From positions 15,977,501 through 16,041,500 of the forward strand of contig NC_091099.1 of NCBI RefSeq assembly GCF_024713975.1: 64,000 nucleotides of DNA. The letters run 5' to 3'. Both the position numbers and the translations under genes were made by a program. This document shows, one piece after another, positions 1 through 38,970 of this stretch. The first letter of the stretch is position 1; each line of letters begins with the position of its first letter. The notes under the pieces were generated by a model. It ran no database searches. It was not told the origin of the DNA and worked only from the letters and a program-made list of their open reading frames with translations. The DNA is from Paralichthys olivaceus. Taxonomy: Eukaryota > Chordata > Actinopteri > Pleuronectiformes > Paralichthyidae.

Positions 1-1825
1 TTATTTGTACATTTTGTCCTCTTTTTCGGTTTGTTGGTCTGTCTCATTTTACTTATATTAGCTACTTTTACTTTCCTCTTGACTGTTATGTTTTGTCCCG
101 GGTGCATATTAGGTATAATTAGCATTTGCCTTTTCTGGTTTAAATTTAGTTTACTGTTTATCTTGTTTAATGTTTACTGTTTATCTTGTTTATTGTTTAT
201 TGTTTATCTTGTTTATTGTTTACTGTTTATCTTGTTTATTTTCAATATGTATTTCATTTGATTTTCCATTTTGTTATATTGAAATCAGTCCGTTTCTTGA
301 CAGGTCCAGATTTGAACAGTAGGTGGCAGCATAATGTTCTGCCATGGGAAACCACGAGGAACCTTTTCCTTGCACAGATGATTTAAAATGTAAGCATTAT
401 CTCTTCAATTGTGTTTATTTTATGGCTTTTTGTTGAATTATAAAGTTTGTTTGGGTGGTGAAAAGTAAATAATGATAATAATAAAACCATGACAAGAGCA
501 CATACAGACAAAAATCTATTTTCTATTAAATCAAATTGCATTTCACTTTGATTTCAACCTCATCAAACTTCTATCCACTGTTGTCTTTCTAATTATCAAA
601 ATGTATACATTTGACATGCAAACTATTGAATTGTCCGTGTTTCCCTGATCGTAATCATACACAGGATATGATGTGAGAGAAACCTGGTTCCTCATATCTC
701 TGAATGAATCCAACATTATCCAGGCTTCTGATTGTCTGTGCAGTAGTGACTGTGACTTCTATATGTCCCGGATACTTTTCATTAGTATACTGATGATCAA
801 CAGTGGCCTGTCTGACATTATGTACATCTTGACAACATTTAATAGAGTATATACTGTATATCAACAATACATATTTAAATCTTTCTCAAATAATCCTGCA
901 TTATACAATTTACAGTTGAAAATAGTTTACAATAGACCCTCATTGAAATAAATATGAACATACTGCATGTGTGATAGCTGAAACAGATAAGGAATATGCT
1001 GGTGTAATCAGAACATGCTGTGTAGTAGATGTATGAATGCAGCAAATGAATGAGGCTACTGTGTTGTAGGTGTGGGACTCCATTAGCCTCTGTTAGTTCA
1101 AAGAGGAATAGGATTAAAACTCTACTTAAAGCCTGTGCATGTGCTGTTGAGGTCAGGGCTTAGTCAGCCTGTGAGACTGCTTGACCCAAAGCACAGTTTC
1201 AGGCATTTGTTAGGCACTTTGTTATGCACTGATACTGTCATGGACGGATTATCATGACCACAGGCCCTGGACATAAACTCGCTACAGATCCCTGCATGCA
1301 AAATAGTATCCGAAGACTGCGTGTGCCCGAGAGCGACCTGCAACCACACAGTTTATATCACTTTAGGCTAAAAGGACATCACAGTGTCAGACACAGTCTT
1401 AATACATCAAAGCCTATATATTACGATTTAATCTGCTGTTTTACAATCAGGTAACAGTTTCAAAATCACATTTACTCCAATAGCTTACAAACAAAAAATG
1501 CTACACAGCAGGAAAAGAGTTTCATAAAACATGTTTAAGCTAATGGGGCCCTGGACACTGGCTTACTTTCTCTATGCAGTTCATATTTGGAGAATCCTGT
1601 AGCAACGCCTGAGAAACACTGGCTTCTGATTGGTCAGTAGAAACAACTCTATTAAATGGCAGGTAACTATAGCAACAGCAGACCATTAACATTAGCGAAG
1701 CTGGTTTAACTAGAGTTTGATGTTAAAAGTGGCTACAGGCTGTTTCTCATGACTGATATTCACTCTGTAAATGATTTCGATGTAAGACAAACAAATCCAT
1801 GGATCCTTGTTTATTGTTTTTGATA
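1..1825. other. AT-rich flank without a recognised gene
   Basis: No exon with recognisable protein similarity was found on either strand. Open frames here are short (92 aa or less), have no homologous look and lack paired splice sites in phase. The only structure noted is the 23-bp tandem array near the left end. An inverted CCAAT-type motif (ATTGG) lies near 1629 in the broader upstream region of nptn. Confidence 0.6.
153..239. repeat. 23-bp tandem repeat, about 3.8 copies
   Basis: Units start at 153, 176, 199 and 222. Each reads approximately ACTGTTTATCTTGTTTA followed by a TGTTT-type spacer, with one or two substitutions between copies. The array is pyrimidine-rich on the + strand and A-rich on the other. 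It gives rise to a spurious hydrophobic reading frame. Nothing suggests that it is coding. Confidence 0.85.
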
Positions 1826-1899
1826 TCATCGATTTGTGCTCCTCTTTACGATGGGACGTCGCCTGCCTGTCCCCGTGGTCCTCTGAGACCTCGCGGGAT

Positions 1900-2166
1900 T
1901 TGGGATTAGACGGAGGGGGTTAAAAAGGAGCGTGGCTCCCTCGGCGCACCGGAGCTGACAGCAGCGGCGGAGGCAGCGCAGGTATCGGACAGCAGTACTG
2001 CAGGCTCCCGCTAGTCCACCCAGCGACACCTCCCTCTCTCCTCCCTGCGTGACACGGTCGGTGTGTGGGAGCTTCGGACGGATCCACGTCGCATCACTCA
2101 CCCCCCCTTCCCTTTTTTAAAAAAAATCTCGCCTCTAACGGCATTTCCGTCTCCTCGTCCCTGAAG
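1900..2166 (+). promoter_or_regulatory. nptn: nptn promoter and 5' leader region (putative)
   Basis: This is a GC-rich block directly before the nptn start codon, in otherwise AT-rich DNA. A TATA-like TTAAAAAGG lies at about 1920. A transcription start roughly 30 nt downstream would give a leader of about 200 nt. The exact start site is inferred and cannot be read from sequence alone. The leader contains a poly-T/poly-A stretch (2115-2126) shortly before the ATG. Confidence 0.45.
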
Positions 2167-14246
<12,080 letters not shown>

Positions 14247-15395
14247 GCAGCCTGTCCCCTGAGTGAGTATTCAATTATTAAGAGGAAGCCTGACGATCAG
14301 TATGTTTGATAAGCCTGTGGCCACAAATCACAAGATGAGCCACTATACATATCTTGTGAACCAAAATAAGGCCTAATGAGTGGATTTATTTTTGTTTTAT
14401 TCACAGGTTTCATTACACATGTATTGACCATATGAAGGTAAACAAGAGGAGAGTCCATACCAGTCATTAACAGGATGTATCTGCCATTGAAAGTGTGGTT
14501 GTGCAGGAGTTAAATGGGGCATGCCTTATGATTGTGTGAGGGTGTGAGATCAGGAGGTACTGGAAGCATTATGGAATTGTTCACATTATAACCATTGTTG
14601 CTGCATGCGGTTGTTGAAGTTTATGATTTTTCTCCCTCTTATTCACTAATTTAACATTTTTACTACTTCTAAAGTAATGCATGCAAGATGTTGACCTTCT
14701 GTTTGACACAGAAATGGCTTTCTTTTGTTTAGTTTTCTCTGAGAGTGGCTTCATGTAGATAACCAATACTGTGTTCTAGAGGAAAAACAAAACTCAACAA
14801 TGTAAAAGAAGATAACCACCATGATCTGGTATGACAGTCGTGTACAGTTTTATCATTCCACTGCATACCATTTTCTAAGTTCTATCATTTTACCAGACAG
14901 TATTTATTACATTATAAGGGCTTTGCAATGTCCCTCTAAATTTGGTTAAGGTTTACTTATGCTGTATGTATGATCTGTATGTTTCCAATCACTATAAGTG
15001 TGTATCAGCTCATATATATAAAGACTATTCATATAATATGATGCACTTAAATGTTGAGAATAATGAAAAACTGTATAAACTTTAGGGAATATGTACTAAT
15101 CATTATACCATATTGTTTTATAATTATGTGTATTGTACAGCATGGCTATTATCCTATGCAATTATTATCCATATCAATATATTGAAAATCATTGCAGCTT
15201 TTGATTTCTCTGTGACAAAGCTTTAAACTAGTAGGATCACTGTAGAGCGTTGATGGCATACTACACAGCTGCATGAATTATCCACAGCTGACGTGGGAGG
15301 TGGCGAGAGGAAGGCCCACGTCAGGACCGACATATGATGCAATTCCAAGATCCTGAGTCATTTTTAAGAATAAACATCTGGAAAATGAAAATGTG
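14247..15395 (+). other. nptn: nptn 3' UTR with polyadenylation signal
   Basis: Non-coding AT-rich sequence follows the TGA at 14244-14246. The first good AATAAA is at 15369-15374, so the transcript probably ends near 15390. A plausible donor (CCCTGA|GTGAGTAT, about 14262) and acceptor (TTCACAG|GTTTCATTAC, about 14407) would allow an intron inside the UTR. That is only a sequence-level possibility. Confidence 0.65.
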
Positions 15396-18300
15396 TGGTT
15401 TGAGTTTGTTTATTTTGTCGAACAGAAGAGGTGCTGCAATACTCCAATAAGGATGGCACAGGGTTTTCTATGGGAATGCGGAAAGAAATGAAAGCATGTG
15501 GTGAACAACACCATCTAGTGGATGTGGGATGTGAGTGACTCACAGCAGAGACTTTTATTTTCAGTGTGAATTGACTTTGTTCCAACATATGAAGCTGGTC
15601 TCTTATTTTAACAAGGACAAATCAGTCCTGATAAACTGTTACAAATGGAAAAAAAAATATTTTAAATAATAAATTGAAATTATCACTTTCAAAACTAATA
15701 ATCATGTGATAAGTAGAAACAATTACCAAACGAGATTGCTTTATTTACATTAATTTGAGGATGTGTGTATAGAAATACTCGATGGCTGCTTTGTTTTTCT
15801 CTCAAAAATAAATCTATGTAAACTATAATGAGGGTGTGTGATGGAGTAACCTCCTGCCAGCTGTCACTTGATTTATATGAGTGATACTCATAAAGAGCAA
15901 TGTCTGATTATTTAGCTGAATAAAGATGAGGCTTGACACAATAAATTATTACAAAAATGCACAAAGGAATCTGGTCCTTATAAAATTAATATTCAAAGTG
16001 GGTACAGTATTTTAGTTACTTAAGCTCTGAGTAAATTAACTAAATTAAATTTGTTTCTGGGTACCGGATTTGATTGGCAGGTGAGTGAAAATAGTCACAT
16101 GCCCAATAAGCACCTTGTTATTTTATACCTTCACAAGGTATTTTTGATGAACAAATCAACAGGAAGGCATAAGCAACAAATGCATAACCAGACCTATCTC
16201 CACAGTGCTATGTCGGTACTATTATCATTCTGCCATAGGATAAACAAATGCGCTCACTTGTTTGTATTTTTTTTTTATACAATCTAAATCATCTTGGGCG
16301 GCACAAAGCCCAAGACACAATGACAGTCCCACTGAAAAATTGGATTTGTGGGGAACTTGTTTCGGTGGAAGATTTTCATTTGGGGGGCGAGCACTGTCAT
16401 TAGAATTCCTAATTGTCCACAAACCAAACACCACAAAAAATAGTAAAATATGTATCACTGTGCCATTGCATGATAGAAATTTTCATCAAAACTTGTCAGT
16501 TTCAGCGTGTAGCTTGCTAGCTCAGAGACTTCCGCATTGTTTCTCTTAGGACAGAACATTTTGAAAATGATAAATGAAGGTGTTTGGTATCTCCACCTTG
16601 AGAAAATAAAAGTCTTGGGTAAACATAGGAAAATCTTTGAAGCTTAAGTGTGTAGGATTTTGTCGATCTGTGGGCAGAGATGGAAAACAACAATCATGTT
16701 CATAATCACCAGAAACTAAGAATCATGTTTTCATTACTTTAGAATGTTTCCCCTGTATATCTACATCAGGAGAAGCTGCTCATCCCATCATGTTTCTACA
16801 GTAGCTCAGAATGGACAAACCAAACACTGGCTCTTTAGATGACCTTTTAAATTGTGTTTTTTCTGAAGGCCTCCTTAGTTTCTCCTATGCTTGGAAGGGA
16901 GGGATGAGGTGAGGGGCTTTCAGTTGGCTGCAATATGCAACTTCACCGCTCGAAACCACCAACTGTTACACACTGAACTGATAACATTGGTTAACAGCAG
17001 CCTTTTCCCTTCGTAAAATTCAAGCCAAAGGTTCCATCAAAGTTACAGTGGACACAAACATACAAGGTTGTTCTGCCTGCAAACATAATGGAGAGTGGTG
17101 ACTGAGAGTACTAAGGCACAGAGTGTGTTCATGATAAGGAGACTCCAAACATCAAGTGCTGACGCCAGGACAGTACGCATGACTAGTTACTGATGGGAAA
17201 CTCTATAAATAACAAGCAGCAGTAAAGATATAACCAGCACACAGATAATTACATGTTTTTAATGATTGATGGATATAATATAAATGACATGAATTAAGCT
17301 GAAAGGTTCTGTTGCTCAGTGGCAGTCATAGATTACATATGCTGTATATACAGTCTATGCAGAATGCAGTATTGTGGGTAATCTTGATCTCTGATATATA
17401 GCAGCATATATCATTGTGTCATAAGGAAATATTTTGGCAACAATACATGGCTCACTTCTTCCTGTCATGTGGCATTACTCCATATAAAATTGCTTTATGC
17501 TTTAAATCAGTTCAGCAAAGCTCACATTGAGTCACACAAACGTATAAGGCATCCAGCTGTCAACGAGCTTACGTCAAATTCATTCCCCCATGTTGGTCTG
17601 TGCCAGGAAAGTATTTCATTGCTTGTCTATTAGACTGGAAATGTCATCTTCAGGGTATAAAAATTAAACTGTGAGGACACACAGGGTTTGAACAGATGGA
17701 TGCTCAGGCTGCAGCTCACTGTAAAATTTAGTTTGAAATCACACAGTAAGTAAAATGATCTACATTAAACAAGGAAATAATTGAGCGTGTGACTTCTCTT
17801 CCCTGTTTAAACTTTAGATCCAAGCGCTGATAAAATGCCAGGGTGTGAAGTTAGAAATGATGAATTGTTTTGTATATTTTAGATATTTCCGACTGTGTCG
17901 TATGTTGTTTTCAATGGATGATAGATTAGGTATGACTTCTAAAAATCAACAATCTGTTCTTTTAAAAGATATTCAACAGTGAGTCAAGTGAACTGCTGCA
18001 GCACTTTGACCTGTGATGATTATGTTTATGATGTCATTGGTTAGAATTTGGTCACATTTATTTTTCCCTATAAAACCCATATCTTTAATGCAATATATAT
18101 AGTGCCACTCTAAAAAAAACTAATGCTTGAAATTGCTCAGCTAATGTGACTTTTGAATAAACTAAACATTAATTATCATCATAAACTTAACTAAATATTT
18201 CCTTCAAGTAACTTTGTTAAGTTTCCATGTGTTAAGTTTGCCTTAATACCTAATTCATGATGGCATACCACAAACCTTTAAGTTTGGGCCAGAGTCTGGG

Positions 18301-19700
18301 GTCCGCAGTATTTTAGGAGTTTTTGCAAAAAACAGGGTCTACATAGCATTTCTGCAGGGGTTTTCACATTCAGATCAATCCATCTTTACTGTTCTACTTA
18401 AGTATGACATCACAGGTGAGTGTAATTTGCTTAAAAGGTTTTGACCGTATGAGAAGATTTGTATGGAAACAATGTTATCAATGTTAAATGTAGGGAATCC
18501 TTTTCCAAAGAATTCTGTTCTACCTTCAAAGAGCTCCTGTTAACTATCTGGGTGAAACTATGGGAAAACAAGAACAGGACCAATGTTTAAAGTATGTTCA
18601 GCTCAATATCACACCTTAAATAATTAGGAAAGAAAAACCATCTGAACAAAAGATCATTAATCCGCACAACTTTCTAAAGATGTAGCAACTGATTGAAACT
18701 AACGATTGAACAGAGCCTGAAAGATCAGTTCATTCAAAAGTGGCAGTGTGAGCTCAAGTCGTCATCATGTGATGTCTGTGTAGGATTCAAACTACAGATC
18801 AAGCTGAAAAAGTATTCGTTGTGTGAAACCAAAAGGATTTCTGTAATTTTAGAGTGAATACCCTCAAGGTCATTGATGATAGAAATCAGAGGATCTGTAA
18901 CCTTTGTTTGAATGTAAGAATTGAAGCATTATGAATGATAGAGAAAAGTATCTGGCAAAGTATTATTAAAAAAAATCAATTATTCAAATCAATTATTTTA
19001 TTACTATCAGAGAAGGCAAAAGGTATGTGTACACTGGGTACACTCTCTTGAAGTGTCCCCACTCTCTTTAAGTAACATTTGTTCAACCTCACCATGTGCT
19101 ATTTTGTTTTCATACGTTATGTTGTTCTCCTTAAGCCATAAAATAAATAAATGAAAAGAAATGAATAAAAAATAGTAAAAAAAGACATTTGAGCTCATGT
19201 CAAATTTCAAAAACCGAGTGAGTTTTCCTACTTTTTCTTTTTTGCAGTGTTGCCTACCTGCTGTAAACTTTCTAACTGTTGCTTTGTTTTAAGTGATCAA
19301 ACTGTCCTCAGTTCCACAACAGTTTGAGGACGGATGGACGTAAAACTTCAGCAGCTTAAATTCAGAGATCACAATAATTGCTGCTGTTGCCTTGATAGGA
19401 TATGATGTGTAGGAACACCAACATCTGTAATCTGTATGAGTGCCCATAGATACATCTAAAATCACATTCCCCAGAGTTTGCACACTCCAACAGAACTTCA
19501 GCATCTTTTCCTCATCAAACAAGTCAACCAACACGATGCACCAAGACCAAACCTTGAGTCACCCCCCTCCAGTTCTCCTGACTGGGCGGGGTGAGCGCAT
19601 GCATGTGCCATCCTGGCTCCTATGGCAACCCGATAGATTGGCTCCCATCGATATTCACGATATTGGGAGGCGGGAGGCTGATGGATCAGTGATGTCAGCG
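15396..19700. other. Intergenic region between nptn and hcn4
   Basis: AT-rich sequence with no exon recognised on either strand. A rec114 gene, which I recall lying between HCN4 and NPTN in human, was looked for and not seen. A dispersed element at 16646-16980 is the only repeat assigned. Small open frames are isolated and lack domain-like composition. Confidence 0.6.
16646..16980. mobile_element. Diverged copy of the second palindromic repeat family
   Basis: It begins AAGTGTGTAGGATTT and ends GTTACACACTGAAC, which are imperfect inverted ends. The interior has GAATGGACAAACCAAACA and GGGATGAGGTGAGGGG followed by CTGCAATATGCAACTTCA. These match the order of motifs in the copies at 59478-59763 and 62780-63106. 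No coding capacity. Confidence 0.6.
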
Positions 19701-20172
19701 CCCTCTTTGAATGCCGTGGCCGGGCTGCGTGCATGTGTGTCATCACCTTGCACTGACACAGAGCTGTGGTGGTTGTTTTTTGGGGGGAGGTGGGGATCAT
19801 GCTTTGTCATTGAAAAGCTCAGCAGCAGCAGCAGCCGCAGCAGCAGCAGCAGCATTGTTCTCCCACTCCGGCACGTCCGACGCTCAGCAGCATGCTGCAT
19901 CCTGATGCGCTCTCGTCTGCACGCTGTGGGGTTACCTGGATTTACACGCATTTCACCGTCCGTACATGACCGACGGGTTGAAGCGGCCACGTATTGTCGA
20001 CGCATCCTCAATGTTTGAACCGGGGGGAGAGAGGCACGTCCCGAGTGCCAAATAAGATACGACCTGTCCTGCGGATGCGCCGTCACTGTTTCTGCCTCCA
20101 GCAGCTCCCCAAGTCTGCGAGATCCATGATTTATCCCCCTGTTTTCCCTTAGAGCGCATCTCCTTCCCCACA
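19700..20172 (+). promoter_or_regulatory. hcn4: hcn4 GC-rich upstream and leader region (putative)
   Basis: CpG- and GC-rich sequence lies immediately before the hcn4 start, with a trinucleotide (CAG) run near 19820. The transcription start is not identifiable by eye. Both strands carry open frames of 170-190 aa that run over this GC-rich stretch. They have low-complexity composition and are judged spurious. Kozak context at the ATG is good (CACAATGG). Confidence 0.5.
19820..19852. repeat. (CAG)5 CCG (CAG)5 trinucleotide repeat
   Basis: Eleven triplets with one CCG interruption, about 320 nt upstream of the hcn4 ATG. If transcribed, the repeat lies in the 5' leader. In another + strand frame it reads as an alanine run within a 64-aa open frame (19711-19905), which could act as an upstream ORF if included in the mRNA. 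Confidence 0.95.
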
Positions 20173-34698
<14,526 letters not shown>

Positions 34699-36440
34699 GG
34701 TTCAGACACACCCTCCTTTTAATGCCTGAACACAAGGGAGATCATCCCACTCCTGGCATTGTTTTAACCACTGCTTTGTCGAATTCTGACATGGGAGGGT
34801 GTGTTATTCTAATCAGACTGATGATCAATGGCTTCATTTTTAATCCGAGTGAATGGATCATGAATAATGATGGACAATGAGAAATTGCTTCCTTCAGAAT
34901 ATTGTTTCTTTGGATATAAATAAATGAATTATAAATTATGGATATATATATATATATAGAGCACCTCATGAAAATATAAATTGTTCTATGTATTATATTA
35001 TAACCTTACTCAAGTATTTGTTTAAAACCCCATTAACCAGGCAATTTTGTGTAACCTTTTAGTGACACCTATTTAGTTGATATTTAATTACAATTGTATC
35101 CAGTTATAATTGAAACCGAAATTATTATTCTTTTTTATGATTGTGTATATTTTTTTCCATTACTGAGCATATCCTGTGGATGCAAGGTCACCCCTTAAGA
35201 AATGTGAGGTGAGAAGGACAGTGCACTTTGCTTGTTTCAGAGATCAGCCATTCTAAACGTTTGATGACGGCATGTCTTCCATGATAGCGATCCAGCAATA
35301 TTGCACACCCCCATGGGTCACGCAGGAATCAGATCACGTTCAGAGACACTGAAGTAATGAATGTAATGTTTTTTGTCAGAGAAGTGGAAGTAATTTTGAA
35401 TGTTATGAACATGAAGGCAATGATTGTTTTTATGTTTTGTTTTTTAAAAATAATAACTAGTTACAGAGACGACGCACACATTTCCATTTTCTCCCTCCAC
35501 AGCTGCAGCGGCACATGGCGAGTCACACAACTCATGCCAACTCATTTCAGTCTGACAATAACTTTGGTACAGAGCGAACACCTGAGCCAAGGTTGGTGTG
35601 CCGATAGCATAGTATGCAATAATCTGTGTTTCTACTAAAGGTACTGTGAATCGAGGCACTTGACGATGGGCCAGATACTGTTTTTTTAGTTAGAGCAGAT
35701 ACAAATAAGGGAATCAAGCAATTGTGGATAATCAAACATCCTGAAACCAGCAACGCACTAAGATGGATGTGAATGTTTCTTGCACCAGTCAAAGGGCTAA
35801 ATGCAGTTACTTGGGCAAATGGTTAATACGAAACCCTCCTGGGTCATATTGCTGCATATTTACCTCTATCATTGTACATGGTTTGATTGTAAAATCTGAC
35901 GTCTGTCCTTGAACAGTTGCTGCTTTGAGATGCTATGCTGAATCAATAAGACATGTATCACTGTTTTTGTTTTTTTTTTAAACCAGACTCTTGAATCCGA
36001 CTTGTTAATATGTTCATGTGTTCCGATGATGCTTTTATCTCTGGACCCTCGGCCGGTGATGAACTGTAAAGGCAGCAAGCCGCCGGTCACCGGGAGGATC
36101 CTGTCCGATGGTTTTATCTGCCTGGTGACTGACCCAGAGGTTTGCTGTGACTCTGACTCCCCCCTGAGGGAGAAGAGATGCTATCAGTCACTAGCCCGTC
36201 ACTGCCAGTCAGCTCGAGCGATCCCTCATTACTATTCTCTCCTGACCCCCGCACCGACACAGCACCTGCCGAGGGGAATCAGCTCGGATTGAGGAACTGT
36301 CAGTCATTCATCTTTTAGATATTTATTTGTCATGTCGCTGCCTTTTAACCACCAAATCTGACAATTCCATCACCCATGTATGTTTGACATATTTTTTTTT
36401 CAGCTACTGAATTCAATGCAATAAAATCACATATGGTCAA
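34699..36440 (+). other. hcn4: hcn4 3' UTR (probable)
   Basis: AT-rich sequence follows the TGA at 34696-34698. AATAAA hexamers occur near 34919 and at 36420-36425, with another at 36625-36630. The true end is undetermined. A short (TA)n tract lies at 34942-34958. The downstream neighbour pkm is convergent. Confidence 0.55.
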
Positions 36441-36713
36441 TGATGCTTGTCTGAGCTGTTGATTTCTTTTACCAGAGTAGAGTGTGCAGGCATCGAGGAG
36501 GATCTGATAAAACCCTGGTGAACCTTCAGACTTTAAGTCGGATTATAAATTGAGAACTTCATGAGGTTGTTTTGTACCAACATTCAAAACAGCCAGGATT
36601 ATAAATTGTCATTTATGAGTCGTCAATAAAAAAGAAAATGATTTGTGTTCATGCTGAATTAGTGTGAAAGATAGATATTCAACTCAGGACTGCTGTAAGG
36701 TTTGATTCAAATC

Positions 36714-37200
36714 TTTATTTTAGTTTCAAAACAGACATTTGTAATATTATTCATACCTAGGATAGATAGTGGACGACCTGATGTTCCCTGTCCTTCATTA
36801 ACCATTTTTCCAGATAAACTTGCTTGAAGGCTGCGTAATAATATTATTATGATTGTCTTATTTTGCATTGATGTATTTTTCCTAGTGAGATGGTTGAAAA
36901 GTTGCAGTTTTTACCTAAGAATAAAATCATGTCTTGAAAGCCTCTGGGATTCAAACTTGTGAAACAACAAATCGAGTTTAGACTCAGCAGCAGGATTGAG
37001 AGAATGAACTACACGTGTGACAGGAATCATGGAGCTACAATCTTTGAACGACACCATCGAAAGTCCTTCGAAGGAGCGGCCTGGTTTTTAACTTTCTACC
37101 GGTCACGGAGACCAACAGACAAGAAAATTCCAACACGGGGGTGGGTGACCATTTACAGGAGCGGGGAGGGGGAGCGGTAACTAATGTCCCTGGGTGAAGT
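36714..37200 (-). other. pkm: pkm 3' UTR with polyadenylation signal
   Basis: On the minus strand the first AATAAA after the pkm stop is the complement of TTTATT at 36714-36719, giving a 3' UTR of roughly 490 nt. Open frames on the + strand here (for example 36959-37180) are shadows. Confidence 0.65.
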
Positions 37201-38932
37201 TCAAGGCACCAGCACAACTCTCATGGTGTTGGTGTAACCAGAGCCTGGGCGCCAGCCAGTCACGACAATGGCCACATCACCTGACTTGAAGAATTTGCGG
37301 TGTTTGCCTTAGGATGGAGAAAAAAGATGAAGATTAACAAAATCCTCTCCTTCTGACAAATACAAATTTTACTGTTAAATCAACAAAACGCAAACACTCA
37401 CCAACTTCCAGGGCAAAGTTCACACGCAGGTCAACGTCCTCAGCCCAGACATCGTTGGCGGGCTTGGTGTAGAGCACAGGGTAGATGCCGCGGTACAGGT
37501 GAGCCTGGCGGGCCGTCTGTCCAGAGCGGGTCACAGCGATGATGGGGGCACGGGGCCTGTACCTTGACAGCATATGAGCCGACCTGCAGGAATCAGGAAC
37601 AAGTTATTACAGCGATGCAGAATGGAAAACCTTTAAACTGAACAAAAAATGGGGAAAAAAATGTAATAAATATCTCAGAATGAAAAATAGGTGCCATGTA
37701 CAAGACACCGACAAAAATGTCAACTTGGTGAAAACAACCGACAGGGCCATTTATGTGCTCTAAACAAAAATGTGTTTTCCGCAGCAGAACTCCATGTCCT
37801 GCTTCCTGTATGTTGTACCCAGACACCACCCCTCGCCTGAATGTTGCTGACATTTCCCTGTTGTTATGAGCATGTCTGACTCAGGAAATCTCCTGCTACG
37901 TTCTTTATATGTGAAATGCAAAGTCTGGAAAAAGTCCCAATCCAACAGTTTGGACATTTTCCAGAGTTCATGAAGGAAAATGGCTTACTGAAGTGGGGAG
38001 AATGAGCAGAAATATTATAGAGCCCTACAGAGTTGAGTGAAACTAGAGTCGAGGGATAAAACATCATCAGAGCCACATGCAAGCAGTCATGTGATTCACT
38101 CTAACTGCTTTGATTATGACATTGTCTTTAAGCCACTCAGCTGACAGTGGTATGTCTTCTGCACCATGTGTTGTGACGATGAGCTCCCACATGGAAAGGA
38201 ATGAACAGGGAGTTAAAATTAACTTGTATAATGTCAAGGTTCACAACTCAAAAGGTCACAGTGGAGCACAGGTTGTACAGGAAAGAAACAGTTTTCATAT
38301 GAGCTGTGGGCTTGTGTAACTGAGAGAGCGGAGGTGGAGAGATAGAAGCACCCGTTTCTTCGTTCTTAGTGGGCGCCGTGGAGGATCTCATGACTCACAG
38401 CTATATAGAGATTTACAGGAGGTGCACTTCTCACCTGCCAGACTTGGTGAGCACAATGATGGCACTGGCGCAGCACTTGAATGAAGCCTCCACAGCGCCG
38501 ATGGCGACAGACTCCGTGGGGTCACGGGTCAGATGAGAGGTGCGACGCAGCTCCTCGAACATCTGTCTGTGGTACATGGCGGCCTCGGCTTCACGGGCAA
38601 TCTGAACACGTCGAAGAAAAACAGATTACTGAAGAGTCGTGCTGCAGTCGCACAGACAGTTGTAACTGCAGGAGTTAGTTTGTATTTTAAAAAGGACAAA
38701 ACGAAGGGCTGTTATGTTTAGTGCAGAGGTCGTCATACCTGATAGCACACTGAGACATGAAGCTAAATATCAGCAGCGGCCATGATGTCCAGGGACTGTT
38801 GGCGTGCACTGCGGGTCCTCAGACACATGCTAGCTGAGCGACATGATAACACGGTTAACGCACAAGGCAAGACATGAGTAGTTGTTTGGTAGCAGATGGA
38901 GGGAGGGGTGCAGCAGAGATACACAAAGCAAG

Positions 38933-38970
<38 letters not shown>

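Noticed and set aside
17321-17360. TACATATGCTGTATATACAG near-palindrome
   Set aside because: It resembles a fragment of a common fish repeat (a related CATAGACTGTATG occurs near 53333). Too short to assign.
15396-19700. Possible rec114 gene between nptn and hcn4
   Set aside because: Expected from the human gene order as I recall it, but no in-phase exon chain or recognisable REC114 segment was found by reading. A profile search would be needed to exclude short exons.
19440-20018. 192-aa open frame (+) overlapping the hcn4 upstream region
   Set aside because: Composition is low-complexity (Ser run from the CAG repeat), with no domain similarity. It lies in GC-rich DNA where long frames occur by chance.
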